Origin: an uncultured Flavobacteriales bacterium
GTDB taxonomy: Bacteria > Bacteroidota > Bacteroidia > Flavobacteriales > Flavobacteriaceae
Direction of reading: 5' to 3'
NCBI GenBank assembly: GCA_913009535.1
Contig: CAJVXR010000034.1
Span: forward strand, 1 to 13,771
DNA length: 13,771 nucleotides
Shown here: in pieces, positions 1 to 7,584 of the stretch
Numbering within the stretch: the stretch's first letter is position 1
Layout of the letters: each line of letters opens with the position of its first letter
Made by a program: the position numbers and the translations under genes
The notes under the pieces: model-generated
The model's input: only the letters and a program-made list of their open reading frames with translations
Told to the model about the DNA's origin: nothing
Databases searched by the model: none

Positions 1-829
1 AGCTTCCCCTTCAGTAGTTGTTCAAAACAACGGTTCTGATCCAATTACTAGTTTAAGTGTAGAATACTCTATTAATAATGGTAGCTCAGAAACTTATAGC
101 TGGTCAGGATCATTAGCATCTTTACAGTCTACTTCAATAGAATTACCATCAATAAGCTACAGCCCTAGTGATACTAACTCCGTGAATATAATTCTATCAG
201 ATGATGAAAATAATGAGAATAACTCAAATATATTTTATTTTGATCAATCTACGTCATATGAAACATCTTTGGTTACTTTAAATTTAGTGACAGATAATTA
301 TGCTTCTGAAACTACTTGGGCATTAACCGACTCGTCAGATAACATTGTTGCACAAGGAGGAGGTTATACTAATAATAGTACAACCAGTTTAGAAATTGAA
401 ATTCCAAGCTCAGACGAATGCTATACGTTTACAATAAATGATACTTATGGTGACGGAATATGTTGTGGGTACGGAACAGGTTCCTACTCGATAACTGATG
501 ACTCAGCTAATGTGATTTTCTCTGGAGGCGAGTTTGGCAGTACTGAAGCTACTACATTTAGAGTTGGAGAATCTTTAGGTTTAGATTCTTTTATGGATGA
601 AAATTTAAAAATATTTCCAAATCCTTCTAATGGTATCTTTATAATCAAAACAACAATAACCAACTCTAGTTATAAAATCCATAATTTAATTGGTCAGACA
701 ATTAAATCTGGATTTATAAACAATGGAGAAAACTCAATTGATATTAGAAACTCAATAGATGGGATTTATTTTATAACAATTGAATCTGAAAATGGAGAGA
801 AAATTGGGTATAAATTAATTAAGAATTAG
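1..829 (+). CDS. T9SS-secreted protein, C-terminal part (5' end outside window)
   Basis: Reading frame 2 is open from the left edge, so this is the last ~275 residues of a larger protein; the first in-frame ATG-like codons inside the window are not its start. In order I see a beta-rich segment (about residues 1-60, with VQNNGSDPITSLSVEYSING-like Ig/CARDB-type wording), a second beta domain with the cysteine/glycine motif DTYGDGICCGYGTGSY (about 147-162), and a T9SS type A sorting domain over the last ~75 residues, starting IFPNPSNG (about 204-211) and ending in a KLIKN tail. Such tails direct export across the outer membrane by the type IX system and are then cleaved. The catalytic or adhesive part, if any, lies upstream and cannot be named. 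Domains of this DxYGDGICC kind often sit beside secreted peptidases, but that is only a family-level hint. The stop (TAG) overlaps the stop of convergent rsmG. Confidence 0.9.
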   Translation, partial: ASPSVVVQNNGSDPITSLSVEYSINNGSSETYSWSGSLASLQSTSIELPSISYSPSDTNSVNIILSDDENNENNSNIFYFDQSTSYETSLVTLNLVTDNYASETTWALTDSSDNIVAQGGGYTNNSTTSLEIEIPSSDECYTFTINDTYGDGICCGYGTGSYSITDDSANVIFSGGEFGSTEATTFRVGESLGLDSFMDENLKIFPNPSNGIFIIKTTITNSSYKIHNLIGQTIKSGFINNGENSIDIRNSIDGIYFITIESENGEKIGYKLIKN

Positions 830-1461
830 TTTTTAATCTTGTATTTAATTGGCAAGTAGACAACTTTTTTTTCATTAAAAAAATCGTCACTAAAGAAATC
901 TGAGAGCTCATAAGTTTTAATATTCTTAAAACTTATGAGCTCTTTTTTTAAGTCTCCTCCTTTAAGATACAAAACACCATTTTTTAAATCATTAAAGGAT
1001 TTCTTATTTACGTTATACTTAATCCATGAAACAAAGTCCTTCATATTTGTAACTGCTCTACTAATTACAAAATCATACTTATCTTTAACTGACTCTGCTC
1101 TACAGCAAGAAGTTTTTACATTTTTTAATTCTAATTCTTTAACTACAATATTTACAACATTAATTTTTTTTTGAATACTATCTACTAAATGAAATTTACA
1201 ATTTGGAAATAAAATAGCAAGTGGTATCCCAGGAAAACCACCACCAGTTCCAACATCTAGCAGCGTTGTGCCATTTTTAAAAGAAATTAATTTAGCTATC
1301 GACAAAGAATGTAAAACATGCCTTAGGTATAACTCATCAATATCTTTTCTGGATATAACATTTATCTTAGAATTCCAATCTTTATATAAAAGTTCTAATT
1401 TATTTAACTGCACTAATTGTTCTTCAGTTAAATCTTTAAAATATTTCTGAATTAATTTCAT
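826..1461 (-). CDS. rsmG: 16S rRNA (guanine-527 N7)-methyltransferase RsmG
   Basis: 211 residues, the normal RsmG length. It uses SAM to methylate N7 of G527 in the 530 loop of 16S rRNA, in the cytoplasm. Visible marks are the N-terminal helix region with YxDWNSKINVISRKD (about 27-40) and LRHVLHSL (46-53), SAM motif I LLDVGTGGGFPGIPLA (67-82), the motif VISRAV (132-137) and LYLKGGDL (164-171). The ATG at 1461 is followed by a typical MKLIQKYF start; a TAnnTTTG box sits 16 nt upstream. The 3' end converges on the T9SS gene, sharing 4 nt (TTAG, read as TAG on one strand and TAA on the other). Residues about 173-187 are encoded by one half of a perfect inverted repeat that looks like a terminator for the opposite strand. 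Loss of RsmG gives low-level streptomycin resistance in several bacteria. Confidence 0.97.
   Translation of the reverse strand: MKLIQKYFKDLTEEQLVQLNKLELLYKDWNSKINVISRKDIDELYLRHVLHSLSIAKLISFKNGTTLLDVGTGGGFPGIPLAILFPNCKFHLVDSIQKKINVVNIVVKELELKNVKTSCCRAESVKDKYDFVISRAVTNMKDFVSWIKYNVNKKSFNDLKNGVLYLKGGDLKKELISFKNIKTYELSDFFSDDFFNEKKVVYLPIKYKIKN
903..949 (+). terminator. Strong intrinsic terminator inside rsmG, serving the + strand T9SS gene
   Basis: Perfect 18-bp inverted repeat: arm 903-920 (AGAGCTCATAAGTTTTAA) and arm 926-943 (TTAAAACTTATGAGCTCT) with a 5-nt loop (921-925, TATTC). On the + strand the right arm runs into seven consecutive Ts (943-949), the arrangement of a rho-independent terminator for transcripts from the upstream T9SS gene, whose stop is at 829. 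On the - strand the run of As precedes the hairpin and no T-tract follows directly, so it should not stop rsmG transcription. The element lies wholly inside the rsmG coding sequence. Confidence 0.8.
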
Positions 1462-1477
1462 AAAAAAAATGTTTCAA

Positions 1478-1485
1478 CAAAAATA
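1478..1485 (-). promoter_or_regulatory. Candidate -7 box of rsmG promoter
   Basis: Reading on the minus strand this is TATTTTTG, an exact match to the Bacteroidota -7 consensus TAnnTTTG, 16 nt before the rsmG ATG. I see no TTG element at the expected distance upstream (the nearest, 1500-1498, is only 12 nt away), so the call rests on the -7 box and its position. Confidence 0.4.
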
Positions 1486-1517
1486 GGTTTTTGTACACAA
1501 TTATTTCTTAATGAAGG

Positions 1518-1536
1518 ATAAAGAAATTATCTTTAT
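1518..1536. repeat. 7-bp inverted repeat upstream of the desaturase
   Basis: Perfect arms ATAAAGA (1518-1524) and TCTTTAT (1530-1536) with a 5-nt spacer, about 33-51 nt before the desaturase ATG. It could be an operator or a leader hairpin for the + strand gene. In AT-rich DNA a repeat of this length can occur by chance, and I found no convincing + strand TAnnTTTG box next to it. Confidence 0.3.
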
Positions 1537-1568
1537 TAATATAATTTATTCAAATAAAAATATTCAAT

Positions 1569-2663
1569 ATGAATACTAAAACAATACTATTTAACAGAAA
1601 GGATACCGCAGCTTTTTTTAAGACTTTAAATAAAAGAGTGAATAGCTATTTTAAGGAAAAGAATATTTCAAAGACTGGAAATTGGAAACTTTGGGTCAAG
1701 ACATTTATAATGTTTAGCCTACTTGTAGCTCCATATGTTATAATTTCAATTTTAACAATACCAGCTTGGTTACAAATCACACTTTCTATTGTAATGGGTG
1801 TTGGTCTGGCTGGAGTTGGGATGAATGTAATGCATGATGGGAATCATGGTTCATTTTCTGATAAAAAATGGGTTAATAGGTTGATGGGGGGAAGTATATA
1901 TGTATTAGCAGGTAATAGATATAATTGGCAAGTTCAGCATAATGTTTTACATCACACATACACCAATATTCATGGTCATGATGAAGATTTAGAAGCTGGT
2001 AGAGTGATACGTTTTTCAAAACACTCAGAATGGAGATGGTTTCATAAATTCCAACACTACTACTCAGTTTTACTCTATGGACTTCTAACTATTAATTGGT
2101 CAATAACTACAGATTTTTTTCAAATGAAAAGATTTATGAAGAAAAAATTATCTCATGGTAAGTTTCCGAACCCATTTGTAAATTGGACAAAATTATTGAT
2201 ATCTAAATTAATATATTTTTTATTTTGGATTTTCATACCAATTCTAGTATTTAATATAGTTTGGTGGAAAGTCTTGATATCTTTTTTAGTAATGCACTAT
2301 ACAGCGGGACTAATATTGAGTCTAGTATTCCAACTAGCTCATATAATGGATGAAGCAGATATGCCACTTCCAGACTCTGAAGGAAATATTAAAAATAGCT
2401 GGGCTATTCATCAATTAAGAACCACAGTTAATTTTGCTTCAAATAACAAAATTGTAAATTGGTTTACCGGTGGTTTAAATCATCAAGTTGAGCACCATAT
2501 TTTTCCAAATATTTCTCATGTTCATTACGATAAAATTGCAGAAATTGTTAAAAAAACTGCTAATGAATTCAACCTTCCGTATAATGAATTTAAAACAACA
2601 AAAGATGCGTTAGTAGCTCATTTTAGATATTTACGTAGCATGGGGTTAAAACCAACAATTTAA
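1569..2663 (+). CDS. Membrane fatty acid desaturase (acyl-lipid/acyl-CoA, front-end type)
   Basis: 364-residue integral membrane di-iron desaturase, which inserts a double bond into membrane acyl chains using O2 and electrons from an external donor. All three histidine boxes are present: HDGNH (89-93), HNVLHH (124-129) and QVEHH (306-310). The Q at the start of the third box is the mark of the front-end (delta-5/delta-6, linoleoyl-CoA-like) subgroup, but the fused cytochrome b5 domain of eukaryotic members is absent, so a separate ferredoxin or cytochrome must supply electrons. Hydrophobic segments lie at about 44-66, 69-88, 210-232 and 236-258, in the two-pairs layout of the family. The regiospecificity cannot be read from sequence. 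Its stop is 4 nt from the aminotransferase start, so the two are probably cotranscribed. Role inferred: membrane fluidity, perhaps cold adaptation. Confidence 0.93.
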   Translation: MNTKTILFNRKDTAAFFKTLNKRVNSYFKEKNISKTGNWKLWVKTFIMFSLLVAPYVIISILTIPAWLQITLSIVMGVGLAGVGMNVMHDGNHGSFSDKKWVNRLMGGSIYVLAGNRYNWQVQHNVLHHTYTNIHGHDEDLEAGRVIRFSKHSEWRWFHKFQHYYSVLLYGLLTINWSITTDFFQMKRFMKKKLSHGKFPNPFVNWTKLLISKLIYFLFWIFIPILVFNIVWWKVLISFLVMHYTAGLILSLVFQLAHIMDEADMPLPDSEGNIKNSWAIHQLRTTVNFASNNKIVNWFTGGLNHQVEHHIFPNISHVHYDKIAEIVKKTANEFNLPYNEFKTTKDALVAHFRYLRSMGLKPTI

Positions 2664-2667
2664 AAAT

Positions 2668-3855
2668 ATGAAAGATTTTCTCTCTGAAAGAATAAATAAT
2701 CTTGCTGTTTCTCAAACTTTAGCTATGGCAGCTAAAGCAAGAGAATTGAAAAATGCTGGAAAAGATGTGATTGGCCTAAGCTTAGGTGAGCCTGACTTTA
2801 ATACACCTGGATATATTAAAGATGCTGCAATAAAAGCAATTAATGAAGACTATAATTCATATACCCCTGTAGATGGATATGTAGATCTGAAGGAAGCTAT
2901 AATTACAAAATTCAAAAGAGATAATAATTTAAAATACGACTTATCTCAAATAGTAGTATCAACTGGAGCTAAACAATCACTTTCAAATATTGCGGCTTCA
3001 TTAATTAACCCTGGAGATGAAGTTATACTTCCTTGTCCTTACTGGGTTAGCTATAGTGATATAGTAGGTTTAAATGGCGGTAAGACTATCGAAGTAAAGA
3101 CGGATATTTCTAATGACTTTAAAATGACTGCAGAAGATTTAGAAAACGCAATTACGCCTAAGACAAAAATGCTATGGTTTAGTTCTCCGTGTAACCCTAG
3201 TGGTTCAGTTTATAGTAAAAAAGAATTGCGAAAATTAGCTGATGTTTTAGTTAATTACCCTGATATATATATTCTTTCCGATGAAATCTATGAACATATA
3301 AATTTTTGTGGAGGACACTTTAGTATAGCTGAATTTGAAGATATGTATGAGCGAACAATTACTGTTAACGGAGTGTCTAAGGCTTTTGCTATGACAGGAT
3401 GGAGAATTGGGTATATTGGAGCGCCAACATCGATTGCAAGAGCGTGTAATAAAATGCAAGGTCAAGTTACTTCGGGAGCAAATTGCATAGCGCAAAGAGC
3501 TGTAATTACGGCTCTTGAAGAATGTCCTAGCAGAATTACTTATATGGTGGATGAATTTAAAGTACGAAGAGACTTGATTTTAAATTTATTAAATAATATT
3601 GATGGATTTAAATGCAATACTCCAGATGGAGCTTTTTATGTATTTCCGGATATTTCACATTTTTTTGGAAAAACCATAAATGGCTATACAATAAACAACG
3701 CATCAGATATGTCTTTGTTTCTATTGGAAAGAGGGCTAGTAGCAACTGTTACTGGAGATGCCTTTGGAGATCCAAATTGTATTAGAATATCTTACGCAGC
3801 ATCTCAAGAGCAATTAATAGAAGCAGTGGATAGAATTAAAAAATTAGTATCCTAA
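2668..3855 (+). CDS. Class I PLP aminotransferase, aspartate aminotransferase type
   Basis: 395 residues, usual for subgroup I-gamma/beta aspartate aminotransferases, which move an amino group between aspartate and 2-oxoglutarate in the cytoplasm. Fold type I landmarks are clear: LSLGEPDFNTP (37-47) at the substrate entrance, STGAKQSL (98-105) for phosphate binding, SSPCNPSG (172-179) with N176, SDEIY (204-208) with D205 that pairs with the pyridine nitrogen, the Schiff-base lysine K238 in VSKAFAMTGWRIGY (236-249), and R373 in CIRISYA for the substrate carboxylate. The tyrosine Y65 in NSYTPVDG is also as expected. The start follows the desaturase stop by 4 nt. Substrate could also be another acidic or aromatic amino acid, or prephenate as in related enzymes; the family assignment is firm, the exact substrate is not. 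Convergent with trkH across 58 nt. Confidence 0.92.
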   Translation: MKDFLSERINNLAVSQTLAMAAKARELKNAGKDVIGLSLGEPDFNTPGYIKDAAIKAINEDYNSYTPVDGYVDLKEAIITKFKRDNNLKYDLSQIVVSTGAKQSLSNIAASLINPGDEVILPCPYWVSYSDIVGLNGGKTIEVKTDISNDFKMTAEDLENAITPKTKMLWFSSPCNPSGSVYSKKELRKLADVLVNYPDIYILSDEIYEHINFCGGHFSIAEFEDMYERTITVNGVSKAFAMTGWRIGYIGAPTSIARACNKMQGQVTSGANCIAQRAVITALEECPSRITYMVDEFKVRRDLILNLLNNIDGFKCNTPDGAFYVFPDISHFFGKTINGYTINNASDMSLFLLERGLVATVTGDAFGDPNCIRISYAASQEQLIEAVDRIKKLVS

Positions 3856-3913
3856 AATAAATACTTATAACTAGTTAAGAAAAGAAAACTTTAAAAAAAA
3901 TAAATATTAATTT
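3856..3913. other. Convergent intergenic spacer with a 10-bp palindrome
   Basis: AT-rich 58-nt gap between the aminotransferase and trkH 3' ends. It contains the palindrome TAACTAGTTA (3868-3877) and A- and T-runs, but no GC-bearing stem followed by a T-tract on either strand. I therefore do not call a terminator here. Confidence 0.4.
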
Positions 3914-5401
3914 TTATCTTTTTTTCCAAAAATAGGCAGTAAAAACAATCAAAACGGTAAATAATTCTAACCTACCAACTATCATTAAAAACGAAGACCA
4001 CCATTTAGCTAAAATAGGCATTTGACTAAATGTACCCATAGGACCGTAATCTCCAATAGATGGACCTACATTACCCAAACTAGAAGCCGATACTCCTAAG
4101 GCAGATTGAAAGTCTAGTCCAAAAATGGAAAACCCGAGCGCTCCTACCATAAATGATAGCATATAGATTATAAAGAAACCTAAAATATTATATACAATCT
4201 CACTTGGGACAGATTTGTTATTATACCTTACAGGGATAATAGCACTTGGGTGTAGTATTCTTTTAAATTCTAAAAATCCGTTTTTAATAATTAGCAAATG
4301 TCTTACAATTTTAAATCCTCCAGATGTACTTCCAGCAGAACCTCCAATAAACATTAACCCAAAGAATACCAATAATAAAAACGGTGTCCAGGCTGTATAA
4401 TCAGCAGTTACAAAACCTGTAGTTGTAACAATAGATACAACTTGAAATAAAGAGTGTCTAACTACACCCTCAATTCTACTAAATAATGAAATATCTTCAT
4501 TTACTAAAAAGGTGGAATTAAAAAATACAATTAGTGCAACAATAAGGCTGAAAAACAAGATAAATTTAAAATATAAATTAAACTCTTCATCCAATTTAAT
4601 TTTTTTAAACTTACCCTTAAAAATATAATATAATAGTACAAAGTTCGTACCTGCAATAAGCATAAATAAAATAACTATATATTGTATTATTGGCTGAGAA
4701 TTCCAAAATGCTAAACTAGAATCTTTAGTGGAAAAACCACCTGAAGCAATATTTGACATAGAATGATTGATAGCATCGAAAAATGACATTCCAAAAACAG
4801 TTAAAAGTAAAGTCTCTATTAAAGTAAAGCTAAAATAAATCAACCATAATCTTTTTGCTGTATCTGTTATTCTAGGATGTAATTTATCAGCACTAGGACC
4901 TGGAGCTTCAGCAGAAAAAAGCTGCATCCCTCCTATTCCCAAAAGCGGTAAAATAGCAATTGCTAAAACAATAATACCCATACCACCAATCCAATGTGTA
5001 ATACTTCTCCAAAAAATTATCCCTTTAGGAAGTGATTCAATTGAGTCTAGTATGGTTGCACCAGTAGTAGTATAGCCAGATGTGGTTTCAAATATTATGT
5101 TTGTGAAACCGTCAATAGAGTTGGTTAAAACATAAGGGATAGATCCAGATAAAATCATGACTAACCATCCAAATATTACTACAATATATCCTTCTCTTTT
5201 ATTTAAATTTTTATCAAACCCTCTATTATATATTGTACAAAAAGCCCCCAGAGACAAAACTATAATTCCAGAAACAATCAGACTATCTGTAACACCATCA
5301 TTATAAAAGTAACTAAGAATAGAAGCAACGAACATAAAACCTCCGTTAAACATCAATAGAATACCAAAAAAATAAAAGATTATTTGATAATTAATTTTCA
5401 T
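3914..5401 (-). CDS. trkH: Trk-type potassium uptake channel subunit TrkH
   Basis: 495-residue inner-membrane protein forming the K+ pore of the Trk system. The four pore-loop filters of the superfamily are visible: TSGYTTTGAT (108-116), NIASGGFST (217-225), VTTTGFVTA (325-333) and SSLGNVGPSIG (440-450), each carrying the filter glycine. Multiple transmembrane segments surround them, beginning near residues 7-31, 40-57 and 72-93; AEAPGPSADKLHPRITDTAK (164-183) is the conserved TrkH loop. The gene follows trkA by 9 nt on the same strand, so it is translated from a trkA-trkH transcript. TrkA rings bind nucleotide on the cytoplasmic face and gate this channel. Length and filter content indicate a complete, functional protein; KtrB would be shorter and usually pairs with a single-RCK KtrA. 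Confidence 0.96.
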   Translation of the reverse strand: MKINYQIIFYFFGILLMFNGGFMFVASILSYFYNDGVTDSLIVSGIIVLSLGAFCTIYNRGFDKNLNKREGYIVVIFGWLVMILSGSIPYVLTNSIDGFTNIIFETTSGYTTTGATILDSIESLPKGIIFWRSITHWIGGMGIIVLAIAILPLLGIGGMQLFSAEAPGPSADKLHPRITDTAKRLWLIYFSFTLIETLLLTVFGMSFFDAINHSMSNIASGGFSTKDSSLAFWNSQPIIQYIVILFMLIAGTNFVLLYYIFKGKFKKIKLDEEFNLYFKFILFFSLIVALIVFFNSTFLVNEDISLFSRIEGVVRHSLFQVVSIVTTTGFVTADYTAWTPFLLLVFFGLMFIGGSAGSTSGGFKIVRHLLIIKNGFLEFKRILHPSAIIPVRYNNKSVPSEIVYNILGFFIIYMLSFMVGALGFSIFGLDFQSALGVSASSLGNVGPSIGDYGPMGTFSQMPILAKWWSSFLMIVGRLELFTVLIVFTAYFWKKR

Positions 5402-5410
5402 AATATAAGT

Positions 5411-6751
5411 CTAGTAAAAGAATTTTTCAACTTGATTAACCATGTCAAGCTTGCAACAGACAACTACTCTGTCGTCTTTTATTATTTTAAAATCTCCAAG
5501 AACAACTAAACCTTTACCATCTCTAATTACACCACTAATAATAGCTTCTCTAGGAAAATTTAAGTCTCTAATATATTTATCACAAACATGTGATTTTTCA
5601 TGAATAACAAATTCTAAAAGTTCAGCATTCATGTTTCTTAGCTGTGAAATCGCTACTACTTCGGCCTTTTTAATGTATTTCACAATGCTATTTGCAGCTA
5701 GAAGTTTTTTATTGATTAGTGTATCTATTCCAATAGATTGAGATAGGTTATAATAATCCATATTATCTACAAGTGCAATTGTTTTTTTTATACCCTTAGA
5801 TTTAGCAACTAAACAAGACATTATATTAGTTTCCGAATTACCTGTAACGGATATAAATGCATCCATACTCTCTAAATTCTCCTCATCTAATAATTCAACA
5901 TTTCTTCCATCTCCGTATATAACTAAAGTATCTGGAAGTCTTTCTGCAATATCTTCAGCTCTAGACTTAATTTTTTCTATTAGTTTAACGTTGAGTTTAC
6001 TAGATAGTTTTTTAGCAACTTTTCTGCCAATACTACCTCCACCCATTATCATAATATTGTTTATTTCCGTAATATCCGTTGCAGATAATTTACATAATTC
6101 TATATCTCCTCCTTTGGTAGTCATAAAAACTACATGATCACCTAGTTCAAAAACGGTATTTCCTCTTGGAATAATAGTTTCTTCGTTTCTTTTTATAGCA
6201 ATAGGGAAGAAATGAGACTCTGGAAAAAATGAAGCAGACTCAATAACTGATTTACCAATTAAAATTGCGGATTCGGATAAATTTAAACCTAGAGTAGTTA
6301 ATGCTCCATTTTCAAATTCAAAAGTATCATTGAATACTGATTGATTAATTACTAATTCAATCTCATCAGAAGCAAGGTCCGCAGGTGAGATTAACTCATC
6401 AACTCCTAAATCACTAAAATTTATTTTATGTTTTGTTTTATTGTATTCAGTATTTGAAATTCTCGCAATAGTTTTTTTAGCACCTAATTGCTTAGCTAAA
6501 AAACAAGCTGTTAAGTTTGTTGCTTGTAAAGAGGTAACTCCAATAAACAGGTCAGCATTTGATACATTAGCATCATTTAAAGTCTTTATAGATGTAGAAT
6601 CTCCTACTAAAACCTTTATATCTAAATGACCCTCAGCAAAGGTTAAACTATCTCTAACAGGATCTATTAAGGTGATCTCTTGAGATTCGTAGGATAATAA
6701 TTTTGCTAGATGAAATCCAACTTCACCTGCACCAGCAATAATTATCTTCAT
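5411..6751 (-). CDS. trkA: Trk potassium uptake regulatory subunit TrkA (two RCK units)
   Basis: 446 residues from the ATG at 6751. I chose this start because the protein then begins MKIIIAGAGEVG, the canonical TrkA N-terminus; the frame can be extended to a TTG at 6775, but that TTG is the end of a promoter box and the extra 8 residues are not TrkA-like. Two RCK (KTN) nucleotide-binding folds are present: GAGEVG (7-12) with D30 at the end of the second strand, and GGGSIG (about 237-242) with E259 in the equivalent place. Each is followed by a TrkA-C regulatory domain, the first near 150-215, the second near 365-446. The duplicated layout matches E. coli TrkA. It sits on the cytoplasmic face of TrkH and senses NAD(H) or ATP/ADP. 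First gene of a trkA-trkH operon, divergent from menG. Confidence 0.95.
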   Translation of the reverse strand: MKIIIAGAGEVGFHLAKLLSYESQEITLIDPVRDSLTFAEGHLDIKVLVGDSTSIKTLNDANVSNADLFIGVTSLQATNLTACFLAKQLGAKKTIARISNTEYNKTKHKINFSDLGVDELISPADLASDEIELVINQSVFNDTFEFENGALTTLGLNLSESAILIGKSVIESASFFPESHFFPIAIKRNEETIIPRGNTVFELGDHVVFMTTKGGDIELCKLSATDITEINNIMIMGGGSIGRKVAKKLSSKLNVKLIEKIKSRAEDIAERLPDTLVIYGDGRNVELLDEENLESMDAFISVTGNSETNIMSCLVAKSKGIKKTIALVDNMDYYNLSQSIGIDTLINKKLLAANSIVKYIKKAEVVAISQLRNMNAELLEFVIHEKSHVCDKYIRDLNFPREAIISGVIRDGKGLVVLGDFKIIKDDRVVVCCKLDMVNQVEKFFY

Positions 6752-6772
6752 TTTATTTTCGATTGTTGTGTA

Positions 6773-6780
6773 CAAATATA
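6773..6780 (-). promoter_or_regulatory. Candidate -7 box of the trkAH promoter
   Basis: Minus-strand TATATTTG, exact TAnnTTTG, with 21 nt to the trkA ATG at 6751. The TTG that would extend trkA to 6775 is the last three bases of this box. No clear TTG -33 element is seen 17-23 nt upstream, so strength is uncertain. The box overlaps an 11-nt motif (6766-6776) that recurs at 1490-1500. Confidence 0.5.
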
Positions 6781-6851
6781 ATTTATTTTAGGGAATTGAT
6801 AAGGAATTGTATTTCTTTGCATAAAAATTAAATATTTTAGGATAAATACCA

Positions 6852-7583
6852 ATGCCAAAAAAAATAATTCCTTATCAAAATAGTGACTTATCCAAAAAAG
6901 GACAAGTAGAAAAAATGTTTAATAATATCTCTAAGGAATATGATTTACTTAATCGAGTAATTTCATTTGGAATTGATATATCCTGGAGAAAGAAAATTGT
7001 TAGAATATTAAAAACTAAAAATCCCACAAATATTTTAGATATAGCCACTGGAACTGGAGATTTGGCTATAGAGTTAACTAAGACCAATGCAAAAAAAATA
7101 ATTGGATTAGATATAAGTAAAGGAATGCTAGAAGTAGGAATAAAAAAAATAAAAAATAAAAAATTAGACCAAATAATTGAAATGGTAATTGGAGATTCTG
7201 AAGACTTAAAATATAATGATAACTTTTTCGATGCTATAACTGTATCTTTTGGAGTTAGAAATTTCGAATCCTTAAACTCGGGATTAAGTGAAATTTTAAG
7301 AGTGTTAAAACCAAATGGCACATTAGTTGTATTGGAGACATCCAACCCAACAAAATTTCCATTTAAACAATTATATAAATTTTATTCAAAATTTATTTTA
7401 CCTCTAATAGGAAAAGCTTTTTCAAAAGATAAATTTGCATATAATTATCTTTCAGAATCTTCAGCTGAATTTCCTTTTGGTAAAAAATTTAACAATATTT
7501 TAAATAAAATAGGGTTTACTAACATAGTAGACTACCCACAAACATTTGGAGTTGCTACTATTTATGTAGCTAGTAAAAAATAA
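6852..7583 (+). CDS. menG: Demethylmenaquinone methyltransferase (UbiE/MenG family)
   Basis: 243-residue class I SAM methyltransferase of the UbiE/COQ5 family. In Bacteroidota, which respire with menaquinone, it should methylate demethylmenaquinone in the last step of MK synthesis, at the inner face of the membrane. Landmarks: [20 protein letters not shown] (19-38), the family signature near the N-terminus; SAM motif [13 protein letters not shown] (61-72); D87 in GLDISKGML; the UbiE signature SFGVRNF (132-138); and YNYLSES (198-203) in the C-terminal helix region. The ATG at 6852 gives the usual MPKKxxPY start. Only 1 nt separates it from porT, so the two are cotranscribed. The divergent spacer to trkA is 100 nt; the best + strand box there is the imperfect TATTTTAG at 6833-6840. 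Confidence 0.95.
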   Translation: MPKKIIPYQNSDLSKKGQVEKMFNNISKEYDLLNRVISFGIDISWRKKIVRILKTKNPTNILDIATGTGDLAIELTKTNAKKIIGLDISKGMLEVGIKKIKNKKLDQIIEMVIGDSEDLKYNDNFFDAITVSFGVRNFESLNSGLSEILRVLKPNGTLVVLETSNPTKFPFKQLYKFYSKFILPLIGKAFSKDKFAYNYLSESSAEFPFGKKFNNILNKIGFTNIVDYPQTFGVATIYVASKK

Positions 7584-7584
7584 A

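Noticed and set aside
935..1450. Two + strand open frames opposite rsmG (935-1174 and 1268-1450).
   Set aside because: They are antisense shadows of a clear RsmG frame, with no recognisable protein content or start signal.
6833..6840. TATTTTAG as menG promoter box.
   Set aside because: One mismatch to TAnnTTTG, only 11 nt before the ATG, and the nearest suitable TTG is 23 nt upstream; too weak to list as a feature.
6875..7345. 156-codon - strand open frame opposite menG.
   Set aside because: Antisense shadow of an intact MenG frame in AT-rich DNA; no domain or signal peptide that makes sense.
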